Source: VAZQ01 sp963712565
GTDB lineage: Bacteria; Pseudomonadota; Alphaproteobacteria; Rhizobiales; Xanthobacteraceae
Direction: 5' to 3'
NCBI GenBank assembly: GCA_963712565.1
Contig: CAVQIP010000028.1
Location: 65,316 to 129,315, forward strand
Length of the DNA: 64,000 nucleotides
The notes beneath the pieces are model-generated. The model saw only the letters and a list, made by a program, of their open reading frames with translations, was not told where the DNA came from and ran no database searches. Made by a program: the position numbers and the translations under genes. Shown one piece after another: positions 48,332-57,045 of the stretch. Each line of letters opens with the position of its first letter. Position 1 is the first letter of the stretch.

Positions 48332-50014
48332 ATGGATCCGCTGATGAACGGAATACCGCAGACGTCATTGCCGAGCGGCTTGTTGGCCAATGCGCAACTG
48401 GCACCGCAAGGCTTCTTCGGCAACCTGCTTGGCCAGGTCGGCGCGCCGGTCGGCAGCGCCATCGGCAGCGCGCTCGGCAACCAGGGTCTTGGCCAGACGA
48501 TCGGCAGCGTCGCCGGCCAGCTCGGCCGTTTTTTGCCGTTCGAGGCCGCGCCGCAGTTCGCGCCACAGGGCTTCTTCGGCAACCTGCTCGGCCAGGTCGG
48601 CGCACCGGTCGGCAGCGCCATCGGCAGCGCGCTCGGCAACCAGGGTCTTGGCCAGACGATCGGCAGCGTCGCCGGTCAGCTCGGCCGTTTTTTGCCGTTC
48701 GAGGCCGCGCCGCAATTCGCCGCAGGTCCGCAATTCGCTCCGCAGGGCTTCTTCGGCAATCTGCTCGGCCAGGTCGGTGCACCGCTCGGCGGCGCCATCG
48801 GCGGTGCGCTCGGCAACCAGGGTCTGGGCCAGACGATCGGCAGCGTCGCCGGCCAGCTGGGCCGTTTTTTGCCGTTCGAGGCCGCGCCGCAATTCGCCGC
48901 AGGTCCGCAATTCGCTCCGCAAGGCTTCTTCGGCAACCTGCTCGGCCAGGTCGGCGCGCCGGTCGGCAGCGCCATCGGCAGCGCGCTCGGCAACCAGGGT
49001 CTGGGCCAGACGATCGGCAGCGTCGCCGGCCAGCTCGGCCGTTTCCTGCCGTTCGAGGCCGCGCCGCAGTTTGCGCCGCAGGGCTTCTTCGGCAACCTGC
49101 TCGGCCAGGTCGGCGCGCCGGTCGGCAGCGCCATCGGCAGCGCGCTCGGCAACCAGGGTCTGGGCCAGACGATCGGCAGCGTCGCCGGTCAGCTGGGCCG
49201 CTTCCTGCCGTTCGAGGCCGCGCCGCAATTCGCCGCAGGTCCGCAATTCGCTCCGCAGGGCTTCTTCGGCAACCTGCTCGGCCAGGTCGGCGCGCCGGTC
49301 GGCAGCGCCATCGGCAGCGCGCTCGGCAACCAGGGTCTGGGCCAGACGATCGGCAGCGTCGCCGGTCAGCTCGGCCGCTTCCTGCCGTTCGAGGCCGGTC
49401 CGCAATTCGCCGCCGGTCCGCAATTCGCTCCGCAGGGCTTCTTCGGCAACCTGCTCGGCCAGGTCGGCGCACCGGTCGGCAGCGCCATCGGCAGCGCGCT
49501 CGGCAACCAGGGCCTCGGGCAGCAGATCGGCGGCCTCGCCGGTCAGCTCGGCCGTTTCCTGCCGTTCGAGGCCGGTCCGCAATTTGCCGCCGGTCCGCAA
49601 TTCGCTCCGCAGGGCTTCTTCGGCAACCTGCTCGGCCAGGTCGGCGCACCGGTCGGCAGCGCCATCGGCAGCGCGCTCGGCAACCAGGGCCTCGGGCAGC
49701 AGATCGGCGGCCTCGCCGGCCAGCTCGGCCGTTTCCTGCCGTTCGACGCCGCTCCGCAATTCGCCACCGGTCCGCAATTCGCTCCGCAGGGCTTCTTCGG
49801 TGGGCTGCTCGGGAGCGCGCTGGGTGGGCTCGGAGGCAGCGCGCTCGGAGGGGCGCTCGGCAACCGCAATCTCGGCAACACCATCGGCAGCACAGCTGGC
49901 GGCATCCTCGGAGCGATCCTGCCGTTCGACGCCGGTCCGCAATTCGTCCCGCAGGGTTTCGCGAACGTGCCGATCGCTGGCCCCTTCCCGGCGACTGTCG
50001 TCGGCCGGGCGTGA
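48332..50014 (+). CDS. tandem glycine-zipper repeat protein
   Basis: 560 residues from an ATG with AAGGAG at 6 bases. After a 23-residue lead it consists of nine repeats, each starting 'APQGFFGNLLGQVGAP' and ending 'GRFLPFEAAPQF', with or without a six-residue 'AAGPQF' extension (53 or 59 residues). Within each unit glycines recur every fourth residue ('GSAIGSALGNQGLG'), the GxxxG pattern of glycine zippers. Units 1-8 are nearly identical; unit 9 is divergent. A 22-residue tail ends the protein. There is no signal peptide, cysteine or catalytic motif. It is upstream of a small inhibitor-like protein and a subtilisin. Function unknown; a structural or pore-like role, or a substrate of the protease, are possibilities. 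Confidence 0.85.
   Translation: MDPLMNGIPQTSLPSGLLANAQLAPQGFFGNLLGQVGAPVGSAIGSALGNQGLGQTIGSVAGQLGRFLPFEAAPQFAPQGFFGNLLGQVGAPVGSAIGSALGNQGLGQTIGSVAGQLGRFLPFEAAPQFAAGPQFAPQGFFGNLLGQVGAPLGGAIGGALGNQGLGQTIGSVAGQLGRFLPFEAAPQFAAGPQFAPQGFFGNLLGQVGAPVGSAIGSALGNQGLGQTIGSVAGQLGRFLPFEAAPQFAPQGFFGNLLGQVGAPVGSAIGSALGNQGLGQTIGSVAGQLGRFLPFEAAPQFAAGPQFAPQGFFGNLLGQVGAPVGSAIGSALGNQGLGQTIGSVAGQLGRFLPFEAGPQFAAGPQFAPQGFFGNLLGQVGAPVGSAIGSALGNQGLGQQIGGLAGQLGRFLPFEAGPQFAAGPQFAPQGFFGNLLGQVGAPVGSAIGSALGNQGLGQQIGGLAGQLGRFLPFDAAPQFATGPQFAPQGFFGGLLGSALGGLGGSALGGALGNRNLGNTIGSTAGGILGAILPFDAGPQFVPQGFANVPIAGPFPATVVGRA
48401..49945 (+). repeat. nine in-frame tandem DNA repeats of 159-177 bp
   Basis: Unit boundaries from the protein register: 48401, 48560, 48737, 48914, 49073, 49250, 49427, 49604 and 49781, ending 49945. 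Units 1-8 are almost identical at the DNA level, including synonymous positions, so the array has expanded or been homogenised recently. Two lengths occur (159 and 177 bp) that differ by an 18-bp block coding AAGPQF or ATGPQF. Confidence 0.92.
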
Positions 50015-50176
50015 CCTGTGCGAGAGCGCCGTTGAACCGAGGCGTGCCGTGACATCGGGCCGACGACCCCGACATAATGAGAGCCGGGGCTGCGAATGAG
50101 CTCTGACCGGCGAGCAATCGCTCGGCCCAACGCATTGCTTCCTCCAGGCGGGCGGACCGAAATGCCTGGAGGCGCG

Positions 50177-50455
50177 ATGCAGCAAGGATCGCATGTCATG
50201 ACCAACGGCACGGATGCGAGCGGCGGTCTCGAACAGTTTCTCGTCGCGGCGCGCGACAGCGCCGCGGCGAGCGATCTCGCAGCGTTCGAACAGGCGGTGC
50301 GGGCAATCCCGGGGGCGTCGGTTCTGACCAGCACCGGGCGGCGCGATCAGCAACGCCTCGTCGTTGCCATGACGCCCGATGCTTTCGAGCAACTGCGTGC
50401 GCGCTTCGGCGCGACCCTGATCATGGAGCGCAACGCTCCGCTCAATCCGTTGTAG
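50177..50455 (+). CDS. small protein resembling an I9-type subtilisin propeptide/inhibitor
   Basis: 92 residues from the ATG four bases after GGAGG; ATGs at 50162 and 50198 are alternatives. 'VRAIPGASVLTSTGRRDQQR', 'LVVAMTPDAFEQLRARFG' and 'LIMERNAPLNPL' give a strand-helix-strand-helix-strand pattern like the I9 propeptide that chaperones and inhibits subtilisins. The similarity is by pattern only. Its position directly before an S8 protease supports the reading. It may be a stand-alone intramolecular-chaperone-like inhibitor of that protease. Confidence 0.6.
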   Translation: MQQGSHVMTNGTDASGGLEQFLVAARDSAAASDLAAFEQAVRAIPGASVLTSTGRRDQQRLVVAMTPDAFEQLRARFGATLIMERNAPLNPL

Positions 50456-50502
50456 CTGCAAATCGGCGCGCCTGGACGAGCGCACGCCAGAGGAGACAGT
50501 CA

Positions 50503-52422
50503 ATGTCCGATAGCAAGAAAGACGGCCGGCCGGGCCCGAGCAGGAACAACCCGGCGGCGCGCGGCGGCGGCGCGATCAACCCGGCCGCGGCCGGCCCTGA
50601 TGCGGCGCCTCCTCGGCCAACCGTCGAAGCCGGCGTGATGGTACGGCGGGAGCGCTTTATGGTTGCGGCGCGGCAGCTGCCCGGCGTCCAGCCGATGGCG
50701 GCCGACGCCATTGCCAACACGCTGACCAACATGCCCGACGTCACGATCGTCCGTCGGGTGCGGCCGCGCGGCTTCGGGGCGCTTGCGGCAGGCGGTCCCA
50801 CCGGGATCACACCCGAGATCATCGTGGCGGAAATGGACCCCGCGCGCGGCGCGGCGTTGCGCGCATCGGCGCCGCCCCATGTCGTGGTCGAGCCCGACGC
50901 GCTGCTGCGCCACGCCGACGGCCTCGCGATCACGAGTTTCGACAATGCGATGACGATGCTGCCCGGCATCGGCATCGACATCCGGGTGCGCGTCGTGGGA
51001 GCCGGCGGACGGCCGCTGCCGAAGGCCACCGTCTACGTCTATGGGGCGGGTTTCCCGGCGCAGGGCCAGACCGACGACAAGGGAGAAGTGACGGTCACGC
51101 TGTTCGGCGGGCCGATCGAAACGGTGCAGGCGGTCTATGTGAAGCCCGCGGCCGATCATTGGGACCGCATGATCCAGCGGCCCGCCCTGCAAGCCAACGG
51201 AATGAATACGCTGCAGGTCCGGCCGTTCGATGAGACGTTCCGCGGCTTTCCCGCCAGCGGGATGGTCGGCTGGGGCCAGCGCCTGATGAAGCTCGACCAG
51301 CTCGATCCGTCGCTCGCCGGCCAGGGCGTGAAGATCGGCATCGTCGATTCCGGCTGCGACAACACGCATCCGCAGCTGCGCCACGTCACGCGCGGCATCG
51401 ATCTGACCAACGGCGGCGACCGGGCGAGCTGGGTCAACGATACGATGTCGCACGGCACCCATTGCGCCGGCATCATCACGGCCGCCGCCAACCAGATCCC
51501 GGGCATCCGCGGCTTTGCGCCGATGGCGGAAGTCCATGCGCTGAAAGTTTTTCCCGGCGGCCGCTTCAGTGACCTGATCGATGCGCTCGATCAGTGCATC
51601 GAGCGCGAGCTCGACATCGTCAATCTCAGCCTCGGCAGCAGCGAGACCTCCGAACTGGTCGCGCGCAAGCTGGTCGAGCTGCGCCAGCATGGCGTCGCCT
51701 GCATCGTGGCAGCGGGCAATGCCAGCGGCCCGGTGCAGTTCCCGGGCACCGAGCCGTCGGTGCTGACGGTCGCGGCCATCGGCAAGCTCGACGAGTTCCC
51801 GCCCGACAGCTACCACGCGCAAACCGTGCAGCCCGGCCTGGTCGCGGGCGCCATGTTCTCCGCCAAGTTCACCTGCTTCGGTCCACAGGTCGCGGTCGCC
51901 GGGCCGGGAGTCGCGATCGTCTCGACGGTGCCCGGCGGCGGCTATGCATCCTGGGACGGCACCTCGATGGCGACGCCGCACGTCACCGGAATGGGGGCGC
52001 TGCTGCTCGGCCATCACCCCTTGTTGCGTGTGGGCCAGCGCAATGAACAGCGCGTCACGCAACTGTTCGGACTGCTGGCGAGCGCGGGCACGCGGTTTCT
52101 CGGAGACCCGACGCGCGAAGGCGCCGGACTGCCCGATCTGCAGCGGGTCGGCCTCTCCTCGCAGCAGGCCGCCGCAGTGCAGGCGGCGAGCGCGCCGATG
52201 CCCGGCGCGATGGTGAGCCCCGCGAGCGCGCAGCCGGCGTTCGGCAATCCGCTCGTCGGCATTCCCGTCAACAGCTCCTTCGGTTTCCCCCGCAATGGCG
52301 TCCTCACTCCGGCGGGTGGGCTGGTGCCGTTCGGCTTCACCAACGGATTGCCGGCCGGCTTCAATCTGGACCTGGCGACGATGCAAAGGCTCGCGCAGCT
52401 GCGCGCCGCGGGTCTGCTGTAG
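50503..52422 (+). CDS. S8 family serine peptidase (subtilisin-like)
   Basis: 639 residues, ATG behind GAGGAG. Residues 1-45 are Pro/Ala/Gly-rich and probably disordered. 47-140 resemble an I9 propeptide, 157-240 a carboxypeptidase-regulatory/Ig-like beta domain ('VRVVGAGGRPLPKATVYVYG'). The catalytic domain follows with Asp282 ('GIVDSGCDNTHP'), His317 ('SHGTHCAGI'), oxyanion Asn406 ('AAGNASG') and Ser488 ('GTSMATPHVTG'). The last ~100 residues are Pro/Gly/Ala-rich. No Sec signal is present, so it acts in the cytoplasm or leaves by another route. It is the third gene of the repeat-protein operon. Confidence 0.93.
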   Translation: MSDSKKDGRPGPSRNNPAARGGGAINPAAAGPDAAPPRPTVEAGVMVRRERFMVAARQLPGVQPMAADAIANTLTNMPDVTIVRRVRPRGFGALAAGGPTGITPEIIVAEMDPARGAALRASAPPHVVVEPDALLRHADGLAITSFDNAMTMLPGIGIDIRVRVVGAGGRPLPKATVYVYGAGFPAQGQTDDKGEVTVTLFGGPIETVQAVYVKPAADHWDRMIQRPALQANGMNTLQVRPFDETFRGFPASGMVGWGQRLMKLDQLDPSLAGQGVKIGIVDSGCDNTHPQLRHVTRGIDLTNGGDRASWVNDTMSHGTHCAGIITAAANQIPGIRGFAPMAEVHALKVFPGGRFSDLIDALDQCIERELDIVNLSLGSSETSELVARKLVELRQHGVACIVAAGNASGPVQFPGTEPSVLTVAAIGKLDEFPPDSYHAQTVQPGLVAGAMFSAKFTCFGPQVAVAGPGVAIVSTVPGGGYASWDGTSMATPHVTGMGALLLGHHPLLRVGQRNEQRVTQLFGLLASAGTRFLGDPTREGAGLPDLQRVGLSSQQAAAVQAASAPMPGAMVSPASAQPAFGNPLVGIPVNSSFGFPRNGVLTPAGGLVPFGFTNGLPAGFNLDLATMQRLAQLRAAGLL

Positions 52423-52486
52423 CGCGGCGCGCCGAGAGCGGCCATGGGGCCGGCGCATGTCCGCCGGCACGCGCAGATCTCCTGGT

Positions 52487-53206
52487 TCAACCCGGAAGAC
52501 TGCGCGCCCGCATGCGATGGGCCGCCTGGTTGCGACAGCGGACATCCAGCTTCTCGAGAATGTTGTGGACGTGGTTCTTCACCGTCCCGAGCCGGATATC
52601 CAGGTTGCGCGCAATCTCCTTGTTGGAAAGGCCGAGCTCGATCATTTCGAGGATCTCGCCTTGGCGGCGGGTGAGGCCGGCCAGCACCGGCGGGCGGGGC
52701 GGCACGCGGCGCTTGAGCCGGTCGGCCGGCAGCAATCCCGGAGCCGCAACGGCGGCCGGCTCGTGGGCGCTGCCTGTCTTCAATCCTTCGAGCACGGAGA
52801 CGACGTCGTCGATCGATCCGTTGCGCGGCACAAAACCGGCGATGCCGCGCCAGGTGGCGGCGATCGCATAGCCGGCGAGCTCGGGCACCGCGAGCGCCAC
52901 GATTTGCAGCTCCGGCCGGTGTGCAAGCAGCGTCTCCGCGAGATCGAGGCCGTGCCATTCACCCGCGTCCAGCAAGACGAGATCCGGGTCGAAACGCGCG
53001 ACGTCCGCGAGGGCGTCGCCGGGCTCCACCGCGCCGACGATCGTCAGGCATTCGTTCTGACCGAGCCGCAAGGCCAGCGCCTCGCGATAGAGCCTGACGC
53101 TGCTGACGATCAGAATGCGGGCCTTGGCGGTATCGGGCGCGATGCTGGGAGATGGGATGGCCGCCCGCGGCTTCGGATCAGGCTCGGCGGAACGGTATCG
53201 CGACAT
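52487..53206 (-). CDS. LuxR/NarL-type response regulator with degenerate receiver domain
   Basis: 239 residues from the ATG 5 bases after GGAGG. The receiver domain has the phosphoacceptor-like Asp80 ('DLVLLDAGEWHG'). However, the acidic pair that binds magnesium is Ser35-Ser36 ('ILIVSSVRLYREAL'), and the conserved Lys is Arg128 ('GFVPRNGS'). The C-terminal LuxR helix-turn-helix is standard: 'LTRRQGEILEMIELGLSNKE' (177-196), 'VKNHVHNILEKL'. It may work without phosphorylation. It faces the S8 operon convergently and could regulate it; no partner kinase is nearby. Confidence 0.9.
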   Translation of the reverse strand: MSRYRSAEPDPKPRAAIPSPSIAPDTAKARILIVSSVRLYREALALRLGQNECLTIVGAVEPGDALADVARFDPDLVLLDAGEWHGLDLAETLLAHRPELQIVALAVPELAGYAIAATWRGIAGFVPRNGSIDDVVSVLEGLKTGSAHEPAAVAAPGLLPADRLKRRVPPRPPVLAGLTRRQGEILEMIELGLSNKEIARNLDIRLGTVKNHVHNILEKLDVRCRNQAAHRMRARSLPG

Positions 53207-53807
53207 CAGAACCTCCGAACGTGCGACCAGCCTGAATGATCTACTCGCCAATGTCGGGCGCCGAGCCGTCCAGTCTGATCAAGAATGGAAGCGTGGCCCG
53301 GCCGGGTGAGATCAAGAGTCGTAGGATGCGCCATCATGTCGGACAGTCGTGTGACGTTCCGCTAAGGGCGTTCGCCGTGAACAGCGTCGATGGGAGGTGA
53401 CCAGCACGTAGCCGGATGCCTAGCCCAAACAGGCTGCGCACGCTTGGAGCCGGGCTCCAGCCGGCCTCAAATTTGTTTGAAGATTTGCTGGAGATTCCCT
53501 GAATATCGCCTGTTCGCGACGGCATCGCCTGCTCGATTTCACACGCCGGTAACCGGATCGGGGCAAAGATCGCAGCCGCAAACGCACGACGTCCGTCATG
53601 GCAGCGCCGCGCAGGCGGCAGCGAATTGTCACGCTCTTGTCTCCGATCAGCGCGCGCAGTCTGCGGGCGGGATCGCCATTTTTTGCGTGGCGCCGGGAGG
53701 AAGAAACGGCGGAACTTGTACGTGATTGTTATTGCGGCGGATTCATAACGCGGCGTCGGTTGAAGCTCGCGCGCCTCGCGCTCGGCTTCTTCCTCTCGCC
53801 ACCAATA
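53207..53807. other. intergenic region without a recognised gene
   Basis: About 600 bases. No frame shows family character. It holds CTGGAGATTCCCTGAA (53488-53503), which recurs with one change at 56880-56895 on the far side of the TRAP operon. Confidence 0.45.
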
Positions 53808-55082
53808 TCATCGCGCGAAGATCGCTCCCGGGAGCCACAGCGTGAGCACCGGCACGTAGGTGATGATTGCTAGAACGATCAGCAAAATAACGAGAAACGG
53901 TAGGATACCGCGGATCGCCGCGCCCATCGGCGCGACGGCGATCGATGAAAGCACAAAGAGGTTCAGGCCGACCGGCGGGTGGACGAGCCCAATCTCCATG
54001 TTGTGCGTGAAGATGATCGAAAAATGGACCGGATCGACGCCCATGGGCTGGAGCGCCGGCGCAAGGATCGGGAGCACGAGTAGCAGGGTCGCTGTCACTT
54101 CCAGGAAGCAGCCAAGCACGAGAAGCAAGGCGTTGATCGCCAGCAGAAACTGCCAGGTCGAGAACTGATGACTGAGCAGAAATTCCACAAAACGCGTGGG
54201 GGCCCCCAATTCCGTCAGCCAATGTCCGACCACGAGCGCGGTGGCGATGATCAACATGATGCTGGCGGCGCTGCGTAGTCCATTGGCGACAACAGACAGC
54301 GTTTCCGTCCAGTGGAACCCGCGGTAGAACAGCAACGAAACGCCCAGCGCTACGACTGCGGAAAGCGCCGCGGCTTCGGTCACCGTGACGAAGCCGCCGT
54401 AGATGCCGACCATGACGACGAGTGGCACGAGCAGCGCGGGTAAGGCCGATAGCGTCACCCGTATCCGCTCCCTGAACGGCAACACCGGCTCGACCGGAAA
54501 TTTGCGGCGACGGGCCTCGTACAGAACCCAGATGAAGAAAGCGGCGGCCTGCAGCAGGCCCGGGAGAATGCCGGCGAGGAACAATCGCGGCACCGACTGT
54601 TCGGCAACGATTCCGTACAGGATCAGCGGCAGACTCGGCGGAATGACGATGCCGATCGTCCCGGACGCGCCCACGACTCCCAATGCGAACGACCGGGGAT
54701 AGCCTCGCTCGAGCATTGCCGGGATCAAGATCGTCCCCATCGCCAGCGCGGTCGCGACGCTCGAACCGCAGATCGCAGCAAAGAGGGTGCAGGCGACGAC
54801 GGTGACGAGTCCAAGGGACCCCGGAAGTCCACCGAGCCAGGCCGCGGCCAGATTCACCAGCGCGTTGGCGATACCGCCGAACCGCATGAATGCGGCCGCC
54901 ATCACGAACAACGGCAGCGCCATCAAGGTCGGCGAGTTGAGCTCATTGATGACGAGCTGCGCGGCGCCCACCAGCGGTTGACCCGATATCGTGAACATGG
55001 CGCCGGCGCAGAGCCCGAGCACCAGAAAGACCGGCATTCCGGTGGCAAGCAGTCCGACAAACAGCGCGAGGAAACTCGTCAT
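53808..55082 (-). CDS. TRAP transporter large permease (DctM family)
   Basis: 424 residues, about twelve membrane segments. 'GASGTIGIVIPPSLPLILYG' and 'EIGLVHPPVGLNLFVLSS' are the two internal-repeat signatures of DctM. The ATG overlaps the DctQ stop by ATGA. It forms the import channel of a complete TRAP system with the genes at 55079 and 55629. Substrate unknown. Confidence 0.95.
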   Translation of the reverse strand: MTSFLALFVGLLATGMPVFLVLGLCAGAMFTISGQPLVGAAQLVINELNSPTLMALPLFVMAAAFMRFGGIANALVNLAAAWLGGLPGSLGLVTVVACTLFAAICGSSVATALAMGTILIPAMLERGYPRSFALGVVGASGTIGIVIPPSLPLILYGIVAEQSVPRLFLAGILPGLLQAAAFFIWVLYEARRRKFPVEPVLPFRERIRVTLSALPALLVPLVVMVGIYGGFVTVTEAAALSAVVALGVSLLFYRGFHWTETLSVVANGLRSAASIMLIIATALVVGHWLTELGAPTRFVEFLLSHQFSTWQFLLAINALLLVLGCFLEVTATLLLVLPILAPALQPMGVDPVHFSIIFTHNMEIGLVHPPVGLNLFVLSSIAVAPMGAAIRGILPFLVILLIVLAIITYVPVLTLWLPGAIFAR

Positions 55083-55609
55083 GCCGCCGGCTCAGCATGC
55101 AGCTCGTGAGCGCCCGGACGGCGCGGGGGCATGGCGCTCCGGCCCGACGCAGCAACAAGCCCAACCAACCTGATGACATAGCGGATCAACATCAGGAGGC
55201 CGCCCGTCGGCAGCGCCGCGTAATAGATCCACATCGGGAATCGCAGATCCGAGGCGCTATGCTCGTCGATCAGCCACGCGATTTCGACGACCTGGCCGCC
55301 GTACCAGACCAACGCGCCGCAAAAGACGATGGCCGCGACGCAGCTAAAAACTTCCATCCAGCGCGCCACGCCGGCCGACACGACGTTGAGCACAAGGTCG
55401 GGCCGCACATGGCTATCGGTGCGGACCAGCTGACTGGACACGATCATGATCGCCCAGATCACCAGATAGACGATGACCTCCTCGGCATGGCTGATCGACT
55501 GTTGCGGAAAGAAGTAGCGCGACACGACCTGCCAGAGAGCAAAGGCGAGCGCCGCCAAGCCGAGCACGCCGACGAGCGTCTGCTCGGCGCGATCCCAAAT
55601 CTTCATCAT
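55079..55609 (-). CDS. TRAP transporter small permease (DctQ family)
   Basis: 176 residues with four membrane segments: 'LGLAALAFALWQVVSRYFFP', 'AEEVIVYLVIWAIMIVSSQL', 'CVAAIVFCGALVWYGGQVV' and 'IYYAALPTGGLLMLIRYVIR'. These are the DctQ family pattern. It starts 20 bases after the DctP stop and overlaps dctM. An ATG one codon later is also possible as start. Confidence 0.93.
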   Translation of the reverse strand: MMKIWDRAEQTLVGVLGLAALAFALWQVVSRYFFPQQSISHAEEVIVYLVIWAIMIVSSQLVRTDSHVRPDLVLNVVSAGVARWMEVFSCVAAIVFCGALVWYGGQVVEIAWLIDEHSASDLRFPMWIYYAALPTGGLLMLIRYVIRLVGLVAASGRSAMPPRRPGAHELHAEPAA

Positions 55610-55628
55610 AAAGCAGCTTTCCGGGTCT

Positions 55629-56666
55629 TCAGCCGGCGTCGGCGAGTTCGGCCGAAACGGCGGAGACCAGTTCGGGCGAGATCTTCGACAGCTTCGCTAC
55701 TTGTTCTTGGTTCGCCAGCATGTTCAGCCGCGTCGCTGCGAGGGCCTCCGGCGACGGCACGACGATCTTGATGCCGTGCGCCTGTACCGCTTCCCGTGCG
55801 CGAGACTGTGCGGCCGCCATATCAGTCCGATAGGTCGGAACGTTCTCTCGCCAAAGATCGGAGAACGCCTGCCGAAGATCCGACGGCAATTTCTGCCAGA
55901 AAGCCAGGCTCACGATCGGAATGTATTCGCCGATGAATTGGTGGTCTTCGAGAGCATGGCGGATTCCCGATTCCCAGAATTGTCCACTCGCCACGGTTTC
56001 ATGGGTCGTGATCAGCCCGTCGAACGTGCCTTGCGAAAGTGCCAGCGGCACGTTTGGCAAGGGCGTGGTATTCGGGATCGCGCCCATGAACTGCGTGCGC
56101 CACGCTTGACCCGCCCCACCGTTGTTACGAATTTTCAGGCCTCTGAGGTCGCCATAGGAATTCAGCGGCTTGCTCGTGCTGTACCAGTTGAAAAATCCAA
56201 GATCGAGCCATGGGCCGATCACGTGCGAGCTCAGCCGATGTTCGATCTGTTTCGCGAGCAACTGGCCCGGCTTGCCATCGACGACACGATGCACCATCTC
56301 GATCGGGCGCCCGTAAAGCACGGGCAATTGAAAGAGATCTGCGTCGGGTACGATGCCGGTCAGGGACCAGCTTCCCGGTACTGCCATCTCGATCTGTCCC
56401 TGCAGCAGCGCCTTGCCAACCTGCAGATCGGGAAAGAGTTGTCCGCTCTCGAATAGCTGCGTCCTGATCCTTCCGCCTGCGGCAGTCTCGATCCTTCCGA
56501 GATAGTCCCGGATGACGGCGTTGCGCGTATGCGATGGCGCGGTTTCCAGCGAACAGCGCAGAATCAATGGTTCGCCGGCCGCCATTGCCCCCGTGCGAAC
56601 GGCAGGCGCCGCCACCGTGGCCATTGCGGAAGCCACGAGCGTGCGGCGGGACAATACGAAATCCAT
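55629..56666 (-). CDS. TRAP transporter substrate-binding protein (DctP family)
   Basis: 345 residues from the ATG behind AGGAG (7 bases). The N-terminus is 'MDFVLSRRTLVASAMATVAA', a Tat-like signal with 'SRRTLV'. The mature protein has 'LRCSLETAPSHTRN', 'GLKIRNNGGAGQAWRTQFMG' containing the family's ligand-binding Arg, and 'ALSQGTFDGLITTHETV'. A Tat rather than Sec route is suggested by the twin arginines. The frame is open upstream but lacks a site. First gene of the three-gene TRAP operon. Confidence 0.93.
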   Translation of the reverse strand: MDFVLSRRTLVASAMATVAAPAVRTGAMAAGEPLILRCSLETAPSHTRNAVIRDYLGRIETAAGGRIRTQLFESGQLFPDLQVGKALLQGQIEMAVPGSWSLTGIVPDADLFQLPVLYGRPIEMVHRVVDGKPGQLLAKQIEHRLSSHVIGPWLDLGFFNWYSTSKPLNSYGDLRGLKIRNNGGAGQAWRTQFMGAIPNTTPLPNVPLALSQGTFDGLITTHETVASGQFWESGIRHALEDHQFIGEYIPIVSLAFWQKLPSDLRQAFSDLWRENVPTYRTDMAAAQSRAREAVQAHGIKIVVPSPEALAATRLNMLANQEQVAKLSKISPELVSAVSAELADAG

Positions 56667-57045
56667 GTTTCTTCTCCTGTTTCCGTGTTGGTTCACCGGC
56701 CAGCGCGGACGAGTCGACGGAGCCCGCCGGGCGCCGTTGGAGGGTTGCGGGTGTGATGTCATCCGCGCGCGCTCGATGGAGCCGTTACCCACTCTCCCGT
56801 CACTTGCGTGATCCCTGCGCCGGTCTCAGCGCGAGCGCGGACATGTAGCGGCGGGAGAGCCGATAGGCTTGCAGGAGGTCTGGAGATTTCCTGAAGATTT
56901 CATTCCGGTGCGATCAAAGAACCGCGCCGCGTCTACCCAACGCGGCGATCCGATCGCCGGCTGCCATGCCGCAGGGGATTGCTATCGTCGCCGGCAAGGC
57001 CGCGCCTCGCCGAGGATGCGCAAGTCGCGGCAAGCTCGTTTCGGC
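56667..57045. other. intergenic region upstream of the TRAP operon
   Basis: About 380 bases between dctP and the end of the membrane protein gene on the same strand. It contains CTGGAGATTTCCTGAA at 56880-56895. No gene or terminator with a T tract is evident; it probably holds the TRAP operon promoter. Confidence 0.45.

Noticed and set aside
48401..49945. Possible CRISPR array
   Set aside because: Units are 159-177 bp, contiguous without unique spacers, and in frame with a protein.
48261..50503. Very long minus-strand open frames across the repeat array
   Set aside because: They arise because the repeats are GC-rich and in phase; the plus-strand protein has the proper ribosome site and operon context.
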